Shown here piece by piece: positions 55,392 to 62,962 of a stretch of DNA of 64,000 nucleotides. Below the pieces are notes generated by a model. That model did no database searches. It had not been told where the DNA came from and saw only the letters and a list, made by a program, of their open reading frames with translations. Each line of letters starts with the position of its first letter. Position 1 is the first letter of the stretch. Where the stretch lies: contig NZ_LRRH01000034.1 of assembly GCF_001646785.1 (NCBI RefSeq), positions 1-64,000 of the forward strand, in the 5' to 3' direction. Source of the stretch: Rhodococcus phenolicus. Its GTDB lineage: Bacteria > Actinomycetota > Actinomycetes > Mycobacteriales > Mycobacteriaceae. The position numbers were made by a program, and so were the translations under genes.

Positions 55392-55907
55392 ATGGAGTCG
55401 CTGTCGGATCTGTTCACCGCCGGGACCGCACCCTGGTGGGCGGCGCCCGTGGCGCTGGTCGTCGGCGTGGTGCTCGGGATCGTCGCCACGCGGGCCGGCC
55501 GGAGATCGGCCCGTCAGCCGGCGCCCGCGCCGACGCTGCGCGCGAGCGATCGCGCCCTGCACGTGCGGTTCCTCCACACCGCGGACACCGTGCACAACCA
55601 TCTGTTCGAACTGGACCGGTCCGCACTTGCCGACGTCGAACTCGCCGAAGCGCTGCACTCGGACGATCCGCACCTTCGTGCGATCGCGCGCGGCATCGTC
55701 GACCTCGACGCCATCGTCAACGAGATGCGGCTCACCGCACCGGATCCGGTGCTCGCCGCGGCGGAATCCGCGTTCGCCTTCCTCACCGCGTCGTCGAGCG
55801 ACGGCACCGACGACCCCGACGCGTTCCGGGACCGCTACGTCACCGAGAAACGCCGGTTCGTCGACGCGGTCCGGGCCGCGCATCCTCCGGCGGCGCCGGG
55901 TTCCTGA
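55392..55907 (+). CDS. Membrane-anchored protein of unknown function
   Basis: 171 residues. A transmembrane segment at about 14-34 (PWWAAPVALVVGVVLGIVATRAG) is followed by an Arg/Pro-rich linker and a cytosolic helical region (RFLHTADTVHNHLFELDRSALADVELAEALHSDDPHLRAIARGIVDLDAIVNEMRL). No family recognised. Convergent with the Emb gene, whose stop codon is 24 nt away. Confidence 0.72.
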   Translation: MESLSDLFTAGTAPWWAAPVALVVGVVLGIVATRAGRRSARQPAPAPTLRASDRALHVRFLHTADTVHNHLFELDRSALADVELAEALHSDDPHLRAIARGIVDLDAIVNEMRLTAPDPVLAAAESAFAFLTASSSDGTDDPDAFRDRYVTEKRRFVDAVRAAHPPAAPGS

Positions 55908-55930
55908 GCGGAATCCCGACGCCGGCCCGG

Positions 55931-58900
55931 TCAGGACGTGATGTTGATCGGACCCGGTGTCCACCATCCCGGCCGGGTCACGGCGGTGGTCTCGATCCGT
56001 GCCGGACCGGCCGCACGGTCGATCGGGACGAACTGCTCGATCGAGCCCCAATCGCGTCCCCAGTCGTGTTCCAGATAGGACGGGATCGTGCGCGCCCCCA
56101 GCAACAGCTGGGTCCAGCCGAGCGGTCCGCCCCCGTAGTGGTCCTGCCACATGCCGGTCACCACGGCCAGCGGCCGGTCCGGGGAGATCCGGTATTCGGG
56201 AACCTCGGCGACGCCGTTCGCGTGGAGCATCTGATGCTGGCACGGGAAGTTCAATCCGACCGCCCAATCGAGAAGCACCGGGGTGTCACGACCGAGCGCA
56301 TCCTGCAGGGTCCGGGTCTGCGGAACCCGCGGAGGCGTGAAAGCCAGCCATTGCTCGGGCCGGATGTCGTGGTCGGTCGCGACGATCCGGACCACGTCGG
56401 CTGACTGCGGCACGGCGTCGAGCGGCACCCGCAGGTTCCGCCACGAGGGGGTCGGACCGATGTCGAGCGGTGTCACCGATCCCCCCGCGACGACGCCGTC
56501 GGGCGTCCGGGTGCCGTACTCGAGCACCAGATCCTGCCCGTAGGTTTCGACCCCGTCCGGGTCGATCGACCGGATCCGCCCGGCCACCGAGATCGACACC
56601 AGATCACCCCTGGACCCGGAAATGTCCGGGTCGGGAAGCAGGTACCAGTCGGTGGTCACCCCGGCGGCGCCGCCGGCTCCGTAACTGCCCAGCACCGGCG
56701 TGGTAGCCGGATCGAGCCCGAACGGCAGGGCGACGGTACTGCCGTTGATTCCCTCGCCGCCGAAGCCGCCACCGGTTCCGGCCGTGCCGCCGGAGGTGTT
56801 CTGGTCGTCGTTGGTGCGGTCGACGGCGTTCGCGGTCCCGGAAGCGACCTCCTCGCTGTCCGGGGTGAGGTCCGGTGCCACGCCACCGGGCGTGAATCCG
56901 TCGGCCCCACCCGCCGTCGGCGCGCCGCCGATATCCCCCGAGAGCGGTTGCAACATCGACGCATTGGGGTCGGTTTCGAGAAGTACGTCGTTCGCGAGCC
57001 CGCAGGGTGAACCCGTGAGCGCGTCGATGTTGGATCGCGCCACCGAATAGGCGGGGTACTGCGACACCGCGCCCTTGGCGAGGGACAGCACTTCGAACAC
57101 CACCAGCGCCGCAGCCGCGACCGTCAGCGGCGGAATCGCCCACACGCGGGAGGGGGTGTCGGTGCGGACCGAGGCGGCCGGATGGACGTGGAACCAGGCC
57201 GCCACGCCCAGGAACAGTACGGCGACCGCGAGGAGCGCGACCGCGAAGCCGTGTCCGGCGATCGACGGCGCCTTGTCGAACCAGGGCACGCCGTAACTCG
57301 ACACGTACCACCAGTCGTTGCGGCCGGCGAACGACATCGCGACGACCCCGGTGACCGCGGCGGCGAACAGGGCCCGGTTGCGCCGGGACCGCAGGACCGT
57401 AGGGGCCACCGCGATCGACGCCGCGACCGCCACGGCAGCGGCCAGGCCGGCGTAGATCCCGAAGTGGTGTGTCCACTTGGTGGGCAGCAATGTCGTCAGG
57501 GCCATAGCACCGATCGTGATTCCGGCGATGCGGCGGGACGGCCCGAGCGCCGCGCCGGGAATCCGCCCGCGCCGCAGCAACGCCACCACCAGGGTCAGCA
57601 GGCAGAGAACCATCGTGAACACCGCGAATCGTCGCGCGAGCGAGCCGTCGGTCGTGTCCTGGAACAACCACTGATAGCGCAGGTACTCGTTGAACCACGG
57701 CTCGTCCGGCGGGAGGACGTGCACGCGCTGCATCTCCCGCACAGCGGCGACGGTCTGGTCCGCGAATGCCGCGACGAGCACGACCGTCCCCGCGGTCACC
57801 ACCGGCAGCAGCTGCGCAGCGTATCCGGCCGTCCGCGCCCGGTCGGCGACGATCTTCGCGATCGGGCGCGCACCGGCGATCAGCGCCGCGAAGCAGATGA
57901 TGCCGGACGGACCGGCGGTGACGGTGACCGCCGCGATCAGGACGGCCGCGGCCGCGGGCAGCAGCCGCCGCGTCGCGACGGCCCGCTCGACCGAGCACCA
58001 GGTCAGCAGCACGCCCGCCGCGACGATCGGTTCCGGTCGCAGGCCGTTGTTGAACGGCAACCAGAACGCGAGGAACACCAGGGCGCCGGTCCACAGGGGC
58101 ACCGAGGTTCGTGTAGCGGCCGCGCCGAGGCGCGGTGCGACCTCACGGCTGAGCAGCCACCACGCCAGCAGTCCCGCGGCCAGGGCGGGCAGGCGCATCC
58201 AGATGCTCGCTGTCGAGATGTGCGTCATCCACGCGAGGACGTCGTAGAAGGGGGTGCCGAACGGCGCTTCGGGTACCCCGAACCATCGGAAGTAGTTGGC
58301 CATGTACCCGGCTTCGCCGGCAGCCCGGGCCATTCCCAGCTGGTAGCCGTCGTCGGAGGTGTTCGCGCCGATCACGTGCCACAGCACCAGCACACCGACG
58401 ACGACCGCGTCCATCCGGGTGAACGACCACCAGGACGACGGCAGGAACCGGCGTGTGCGGCGCCCGTCGGCCGCGTCGATCCGGTGCAGGGACCACAACG
58501 CCAGTGCGGTCGCGAGGATCGCGATCACCATCGCGGCGAGTTTCGGCGGAGTCGGTGACGTCGTGAAGCGGGTGTCGAGGGTCGCGTCGACCCGCAACCC
58601 CTCGGGCGCGCTGCCCTCGAGGTCCGAGAACACCCCGACCATCTGCGGGCGCAGGTCGCGGTCGACGACCTGCTCGGGGATGGTGGCGTCCGGCCCGGTC
58701 ACCGCGGCGACCGTCCGGGTCGGTGTCGAGGAGACGGTCACCGCGCAGTCCCCTCCGCCGAGCGCCGTGACGGGCTCGGACAACAGAATCGTGTCCCGCG
58801 CGATCACCTCGAACCGGGAGTCCGGGCCGTCGCCGATCACCCGCGCCGAGAGTGCCCATCGGTCCGGCGCTGCCGCACCGACGGGCGCGGTCGAGACCAC

Positions 58901-59218
58901 GACTCCGCCACCCGCGTCCGCCAGATCCCGCACCGTCGTGCACGGGACGGTGATGTCCAGCTCGATCGGGCTGTAGGAAACGAGCGGTGCCGTGACTCCG
59001 GAGAGCGATCCGTCCTGCGGCCACGAGAGCTTCGCCTCGGTCTGCTGCACCGGCAGGAACGGGATCGCGAGTGCGGCGAGAATCCCGACCAGACCACCGA
59101 CCGTCGCGAGCAGGCGGGCCCGTGCGAACCCGGAATGCGGCCGAGGGGTCCCGTTACGGTCCCGGCTTCCGGTGGGGGTGCTCGGCGACGGTCCGGTCAC
59201 GGCATCGGTTTCGGTCAC
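55931..59218 (-). CDS. emb: Emb-family arabinosyltransferase
   Basis: 1095 residues, the size of mycobacterial EmbA/B/C. It should add D-arabinofuranose from decaprenyl-phosphoarabinose to arabinogalactan or lipoarabinomannan outside the membrane. It has an N-terminal helix, a beta-rich extracytoplasmic domain (about 70-210), then about 13 membrane helices; the GT-C catalytic Asp pair is in GANTSDDGYQLGMAR near 289. The C-terminal third is a Gly/Asn-rich, carbohydrate-binding extracytoplasmic domain (SPCGLANDVLLETDPNASMLQPLSG, DWYLLPDPDISGSRGDLVSISVAGRI, WWTPGPINITS). GTG 59218 is preceded at 8 nt by TAAGCT (59227-59232). Divergent from the GH183-like gene. Confidence 0.95.
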   Translation of the reverse strand: MTETDAVTGPSPSTPTGSRDRNGTPRPHSGFARARLLATVGGLVGILAALAIPFLPVQQTEAKLSWPQDGSLSGVTAPLVSYSPIELDITVPCTTVRDLADAGGGVVVSTAPVGAAAPDRWALSARVIGDGPDSRFEVIARDTILLSEPVTALGGGDCAVTVSSTPTRTVAAVTGPDATIPEQVVDRDLRPQMVGVFSDLEGSAPEGLRVDATLDTRFTTSPTPPKLAAMVIAILATALALWSLHRIDAADGRRTRRFLPSSWWSFTRMDAVVVGVLVLWHVIGANTSDDGYQLGMARAAGEAGYMANYFRWFGVPEAPFGTPFYDVLAWMTHISTASIWMRLPALAAGLLAWWLLSREVAPRLGAAATRTSVPLWTGALVFLAFWLPFNNGLRPEPIVAAGVLLTWCSVERAVATRRLLPAAAAVLIAAVTVTAGPSGIICFAALIAGARPIAKIVADRARTAGYAAQLLPVVTAGTVVLVAAFADQTVAAVREMQRVHVLPPDEPWFNEYLRYQWLFQDTTDGSLARRFAVFTMVLCLLTLVVALLRRGRIPGAALGPSRRIAGITIGAMALTTLLPTKWTHHFGIYAGLAAAVAVAASIAVAPTVLRSRRNRALFAAAVTGVVAMSFAGRNDWWYVSSYGVPWFDKAPSIAGHGFAVALLAVAVLFLGVAAWFHVHPAASVRTDTPSRVWAIPPLTVAAAALVVFEVLSLAKGAVSQYPAYSVARSNIDALTGSPCGLANDVLLETDPNASMLQPLSGDIGGAPTAGGADGFTPGGVAPDLTPDSEEVASGTANAVDRTNDDQNTSGGTAGTGGGFGGEGINGSTVALPFGLDPATTPVLGSYGAGGAAGVTTDWYLLPDPDISGSRGDLVSISVAGRIRSIDPDGVETYGQDLVLEYGTRTPDGVVAGGSVTPLDIGPTPSWRNLRVPLDAVPQSADVVRIVATDHDIRPEQWLAFTPPRVPQTRTLQDALGRDTPVLLDWAVGLNFPCQHQMLHANGVAEVPEYRISPDRPLAVVTGMWQDHYGGGPLGWTQLLLGARTIPSYLEHDWGRDWGSIEQFVPIDRAAGPARIETTAVTRPGWWTPGPINITS

Positions 59219-59226
59219 GACAGCCG

Positions 59227-59232
59227 AGCTTA
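59227..59232 (-). promoter_or_regulatory. -10 box TAAGCT before emb
   Basis: On the minus strand TAAGCT ends 8 nt before the emb GTG, with no ribosome site; likely leaderless start. Confidence 0.5.
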
Positions 59233-59407
59233 TCCAGATCCCGGGCGCGATCCCCCGGCCCCCGGGTCCGCACGGAACCCGAAGCGGGGACGCCGAGAGC
59301 GGCCGATCTGTTACCGAAGTGACACAAGATGCAGCTGTGACTGCTGTTACGTTGGCACGGCATCGAATGTGTGGCATCACCGACCAAGGACACCCACCGG
59401 AGGTCCC

Positions 59408-60658
59408 ATGCCCCCGTCTCTGCGACGACGCCTCGCTCTCACCCTGCCGGTGTCCCTGACCGCAACGTGCGTGCTCGTGCTCGGTGGAACCGGGACGGCA
59501 CACGCTGCATGCCCGCCCGGCAGTGGCACGGGCAGCGCCCGAATGCCCAGCACCGGCAGTGCCCTGCCCGGCAGTTCCGAACCCGGCGTGACCCCGATCC
59601 CGTGGCTCAACGGACAGGACGGCCGGCTCCCCGGATTGAAGGGCACCACCACCGCGGTGTCGCACCTGACCGGGCTGATGGGCGCCAACGACACCGTGCC
59701 CCGGTTCTCGGTGCTCGGCACCGATCTCGGCATCATGTGGGACAACGGGGACGGCGAGGTTCTCGCGGCGTTCGGGGACACGTTCGGGTTCAACCGCAAT
59801 CCGCTGTGCGGTCTCGTCGGTGATTGGCGCAGCAACGTCCTGTTCCGCAGCAGCGACCGTGAACTGGGCAACGGCATGAGCATCGACAGTGCCCCGCTGG
59901 ATCGACCGAACCACGCCGGGGAACTGATCGAGAGCCGGAAGATCAACGGCGTCGAGGTGACCACGATTCCCACCGCGGGCATCGCGATCGACGGTGTCCA
60001 GTACCTCGATTTCATGTCGGTGCGCAGCTGGGGTGCGCCCGGCGAGTGGCACACGAACTTCTCCGCGCTCGCCTCGTCCGCGGACAACGGCGAGACCTGG
60101 ACGGTCCATCCGCTCACCGCACGGCTGAACGAACCACTCAGCGGCAACACCGACTTCCAGATGGGCGCGTTCGTCGAACACGACGGCTGGGTGTACCGGT
60201 TCGGCACCCCGTCCGGGCGCAACGGCGCCGCACACCTGGCCCGGGTGCGACCCGGATCACTGCTCGAGCCGCTCGCCTACGAGTACTGGGACGGCTTCGG
60301 GGTGTGGGTGCCGTCCGACCCGAAGACGGCGGGCGTCGTGATTCCCGGTCCGGTCAGTGAACTGTCCGTCGCCTACAACGAGCATCTCGGCGGCTTCGTC
60401 GCGTTGTACACCGATGCGACGAACTCGGTCGTCGCGCGGACCTCCACGTCGCTCGAATCCGGCTGGAGCGAACCGGTGGTGCTGGTGAGCAGCCGGGACG
60501 TGCCGAGCGTGTACGGCGCGTACATCCACCCGTGGTCGTCGGGCAAGGACCTGTACTTCCTGGCCAGCACCTGGTCCGACTACAACGTGATGTTGCTGCG
60601 CACCGACCTCGACGCCGCGGGGCTGCCGAAACCGGCGAGTCCGACGCCACCCGCGTGA
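59408..60658 (+). CDS. DUF4185 protein, predicted secreted endo-D-arabinanase (GH183)
   Basis: 416 residues with a clear signal peptide (RRR, then hydrophobic 9-27, cleavage after AHA near 36). The mature part is a five-bladed-propeller-like DUF4185 domain (FSVLGTDLGIMWDNGDGEVLAAFGDTFG, DFQMGAFVEHDGWVYRFGTPSGR, SELSVAYNEHLGGFVALYTD). DUF4185 has been shown to be family GH183, endo-D-arabinanases that cut the arabinan of mycobacterial cell walls; this assignment rests on the family. GGAGG precedes the ATG at 59408. Divergent from emb across 189 bp, pairing arabinan synthesis with cleavage. Confidence 0.88.
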   Translation: MPPSLRRRLALTLPVSLTATCVLVLGGTGTAHAACPPGSGTGSARMPSTGSALPGSSEPGVTPIPWLNGQDGRLPGLKGTTTAVSHLTGLMGANDTVPRFSVLGTDLGIMWDNGDGEVLAAFGDTFGFNRNPLCGLVGDWRSNVLFRSSDRELGNGMSIDSAPLDRPNHAGELIESRKINGVEVTTIPTAGIAIDGVQYLDFMSVRSWGAPGEWHTNFSALASSADNGETWTVHPLTARLNEPLSGNTDFQMGAFVEHDGWVYRFGTPSGRNGAAHLARVRPGSLLEPLAYEYWDGFGVWVPSDPKTAGVVIPGPVSELSVAYNEHLGGFVALYTDATNSVVARTSTSLESGWSEPVVLVSSRDVPSVYGAYIHPWSSGKDLYFLASTWSDYNVMLLRTDLDAAGLPKPASPTPPA

Positions 60659-60665
60659 CCGCCCG

Positions 60666-60671
60666 TATCGT
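60666..60671 (+). promoter_or_regulatory. -10 box TATCGT (leaderless start)
   Basis: TATCGT ends 6 nt before the ATG at 60678, with no ribosome site between. Confidence 0.5.
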
Positions 60672-60677
60672 CACATC

Positions 60678-61322
60678 ATGGCCCTCATCCACCACGCACA
60701 GCTGTCGCCGTCCAAGTCGGAGATCCTCGCAACGTGGGTTCCGACGCAGCCATGGTCGGGAGGTTCCGCCGAACTCGAACGCGTCGATGCGTACCGGTTC
60801 GACGATCCCGACGGCGAGGTCGGCATCGAGACACACCTGCTGCGGACCGCGGACGGCCGGGTACTGCACGTACCGCTGACCTATCGCGGGGCTCCGCTCG
60901 GCGGGGCGGAGGATTCGCTCGTCGCGACGATGGATCATTCGGTGCTCGGAACCCGCTGGGTGTACGACGCGTGCGCCGACCCGGTGTACGTCGCCACGCT
61001 GGTCACCGCGATCGCAACCGGCGGTGGCGCAGCCGACCTCGTCGACGCCGAGACCGGCAAGGCCACGCAGGGATCGGTGAAGGTGAGCGGCAGCGGAACT
61101 CCCGATTCGCCGGTGCCCACCATCGGCCGGATCGCCCACACGAGCGACGCGACGACGACCACCGTCTCGGCGGGAGGCGTCGGCATCGTGCTGATGCGCG
61201 TGATCGACACGTCCGCCGGGCTGCCGGAGGGGGCCGGGGTGCTCACCGGGACGTGGCCCGGCCAGGGCTCCCCCACACTCCTCGCCGTCCTGCGTCCCGG
61301 CGTCGGTAGGGTGAAATCATGA
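60678..61322 (+). CDS. Stand-alone maltokinase N-terminal cap-like protein
   Basis: 214 residues. The start MALIHHAQLSPSKSEILATWVPTQPWSG resembles the N-terminal cap of mycobacterial maltokinase, but the kinase domain is absent; the rest is a beta-rich soluble protein (THLLRTADGRVLHVPLTYRGAPLGGAEDSLVATMDHSVLGTRWVYDACADP). Similar stand-alone proteins exist in this group, function unknown. Its stop codon overlaps the next start (ATGA). Leaderless-type TATCGT upstream. Confidence 0.8.
   Translation: MALIHHAQLSPSKSEILATWVPTQPWSGGSAELERVDAYRFDDPDGEVGIETHLLRTADGRVLHVPLTYRGAPLGGAEDSLVATMDHSVLGTRWVYDACADPVYVATLVTAIATGGGAADLVDAETGKATQGSVKVSGSGTPDSPVPTIGRIAHTSDATTTTVSAGGVGIVLMRVIDTSAGLPEGAGVLTGTWPGQGSPTLLAVLRPGVGRVKS
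61307..61312 (+). promoter_or_regulatory. -10 box TAGGGT before the GNAT gene
   Basis: TAGGGT ends 6 nt before the ATG at 61319, inside the end of the preceding gene; could give a separate leaderless transcript. Confidence 0.4.
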
Positions 61323-61603
61323 GCCACAACAACGAGAACCGCCGCGTCGAGCACCTTCCCGAGCAGTCGCGTTTCGCGCTGTACATCGGCGACGCGCTCG
61401 CCGGGTACGCCGACTACACGCAGGTCGGTGCCGTCCGCGATTTCGACCACACCGTCACCGAGCCGGAGTTCCGCGGCCAGGGCGTCGCCGGCGACGTCGT
61501 GCGCCACGCCCTGGACGCGACCCGCGCCGAGGGCCTGAAGATCGGCACCTCGTGCTCGTACGTCGAGAAGTTCGTTTCCGAGCATCCCGAGTACCGCAGC
61601 TGA
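61319..61603 (+). CDS. Small GNAT-type N-acetyltransferase (YjdJ-like)
   Basis: 94 residues, the minimal GNAT fold of the GCN5-related YjdJ group: AGYADYTQVGAVRDFDHTVTEPEFRGQGVAGDVVRHALDATRAEGLKIGTSCSYVEKFVSEHPEY. The acetyl-CoA loop is RGQGVAG. Acceptor unknown. ATG overlaps the previous stop codon by 4 nt. Confidence 0.9.
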   Translation: MSHNNENRRVEHLPEQSRFALYIGDALAGYADYTQVGAVRDFDHTVTEPEFRGQGVAGDVVRHALDATRAEGLKIGTSCSYVEKFVSEHPEYRS

Positions 61604-61637
61604 TCGTTGCCCGAGCGGGCCGACCGCCGCACACATC

Positions 61638-61670
61638 CGGCGCCGCCGCGGCCCTGTCGTGGCGGCGCCG
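61638..61670. terminator. Hairpin between the GNAT gene and tetR
   Basis: Stem CGGCGCCGCC (61638-61647)/GGCGGCGCCG (61661-61670) with 13-nt loop, in the 70-bp gap between convergent genes. Confidence 0.65.
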
Positions 61671-61672
61671 CG

Positions 61673-62293
61673 CTATCGGATCGGACGGTTCTCGTTCCAT
61701 CCGAGTTCGACGGAGGCGTGGCACCGGTCCGGTTCGTCTCCGGCGGCCACGAAGAGCGCCGTCAGCATGGGGACGGCGTGCTCGAGCGTCGCGACCGGAA
61801 GCGGTCCGCCGGCCACCAGCGACGCCAGACCATGGCCTACCGTCCAGCTCTGCGTGGCCAGCTCGAGCGGCTCGACGTCGGGCCGGAACCGGCCGCCCTC
61901 GCGTCCCCGCAGCGCCGCTTGCACCAGATACTCCAGCGTCGCGTCCGCGGCGGCGAGATCCTCGAGGTCCACGCTCGCGTCGAACATCACGCGATAGAGA
62001 TCGGGATGGTCGAGTGCGTTGCCGAGATACGAGGTGACGAGCGCGGCCAGGTCCCGCACCGGGTCGGCGGAGACCGGCATCGTCGCGAATCTGTCGGCGA
62101 GCCGCGTGAATCCCTCCTGCCGCAACGCCTTCCACATGCCGTCCATGCTGCCGAAATAGGTGTACACGGCCATCGTCGACACCCCGGTCCCGGCGACGAG
62201 CGACCGGAGGGTGATGGGTTCTCGGGTGCGGAGCATGTGTGCGGCCCGCTCGATCAGCAGGGTGCGCACCGCCGGGTCCTTCGTCCTCGCCAC
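61673..62293 (-). CDS. TetR-family transcriptional regulator
   Basis: 206 residues. N-terminal helix-turn-helix ITLRSLVAGTGVSTMAVYTYFGSMDGMWKAL (about 27-57), then a ligand-binding helical domain with WHG-type sequence (SWTVGHGLASLVAGG). GTG start at 62293. Divergent from the RidA gene over a 70-bp AT-rich gap containing a palindrome, so it probably represses itself and RidA. Confidence 0.9.
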   Translation of the reverse strand: MARTKDPAVRTLLIERAAHMLRTREPITLRSLVAGTGVSTMAVYTYFGSMDGMWKALRQEGFTRLADRFATMPVSADPVRDLAALVTSYLGNALDHPDLYRVMFDASVDLEDLAAADATLEYLVQAALRGREGGRFRPDVEPLELATQSWTVGHGLASLVAGGPLPVATLEHAVPMLTALFVAAGDEPDRCHASVELGWNENRPIR

Positions 62294-62306
62294 GCGCCGA
62301 TTTTAC

Positions 62307-62324
62307 ATAGCATTGCATTGTTAT
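62307..62324. promoter_or_regulatory. TetR operator candidate
   Basis: ATAGCATTGCATTGTTAT fits ATANCANTGCANTGNTAT, symmetric at 14 of 18 positions. It overlaps TATATT (62322-62327), a likely -10 for the RidA gene, in an AT-rich patch that stands out from the GC-rich surroundings. Confidence 0.65.
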
Positions 62325-62363
62325 ATTATTTGGCGTCGTCCGTCCCCGACCCACGGAGCAGCC

Positions 62364-62777
62364 ATGACCATCACCCTCGTCGACCCCGACAACCTTCCGG
62401 CCGTCGACCTCTACCGCCAGGTCTCGGTCGCCACCGGCTCGCGCCTGATCTTCGTCGCCGGCCAGGTCGCCGTCGACGCCGAGGGCAACACCGTCGGCGT
62501 CGGCGACTTCACCGCCCAGGTCGAGCAGTGCTACCTCAATCTCCACACCGCGCTGGCCGCGGCGGGCGCCTCGTTCGACGACGTCGCCAAGTTGACGGTC
62601 TACATCCCGGATTGGAACCCGGAGAACATGCCACTGTTCGCCGAGGGCATCACCCGGGCCGCAACACGACTCGGCATCGAACCGCCTGCCGCTCCCCTCA
62701 CCGGTATCGGCGTGACCGCCTTGGCGGCCCCCGATCTCCTCGTCGAAGTGGAGGCCACTGCCGTGGTGGACGACTGA
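62364..62777 (+). CDS. RidA/YjgF family protein
   Basis: 137 residues, RidA fold (trimeric enamine/imine deaminase or related role): VATGSRLIFVAGQVAVDAEGNTVGVGDFTAQVEQCYLNLHTALAAAGASFDDVAKLTVYI and the C-terminal LAAPDLLVEVEATAVV. The Arg at the usual substrate-binding position of archetypal RidA is not evident, so it may belong to another Rid subgroup. CACGGAG precedes the ATG. Divergent from TetR. Confidence 0.88.
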   Translation: MTITLVDPDNLPAVDLYRQVSVATGSRLIFVAGQVAVDAEGNTVGVGDFTAQVEQCYLNLHTALAAAGASFDDVAKLTVYIPDWNPENMPLFAEGITRAATRLGIEPPAAPLTGIGVTALAAPDLLVEVEATAVVDD

Positions 62778-62805
62778 GCGGCACCCTTCGCAGGCGGTAT
62801 CGGCG

Positions 62806-62832
62806 GCCGCCCACGTCCTGGACGTGGGCGGC
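62806..62832. terminator. Terminator hairpin after ridA
   Basis: Perfect 13-bp stem GCCGCCCACGTCC/GGACGTGGGCGGC, centre T, 29 bp after the ridA stop codon; separates it from alkB. Confidence 0.75.
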
Positions 62833-62878
62833 TGTCCCGTTCGTACGCGGCGACACCTCGATCTCCGACTATGTACAA

Positions 62879-62900
62879 ATGAGACTCATATGTCTAGACA
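62879..62900. promoter_or_regulatory. Two adjacent palindromes upstream of alkB
   Basis: ATGAGACTCAT (62879-62889, perfect around the centre A) and TGTCTAGACA (62891-62900, perfect) are one base apart, 63-84 nt before the alkB start codon. They are candidate operator or promoter elements for control of the hydroxylase. Confidence 0.6.
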
Positions 62901-62962
62901 GTGGATCGGTTCGCGCGTAACGTCCACCGCAGGGTGATTCAGGTCATATCCAGGAGGACAGG

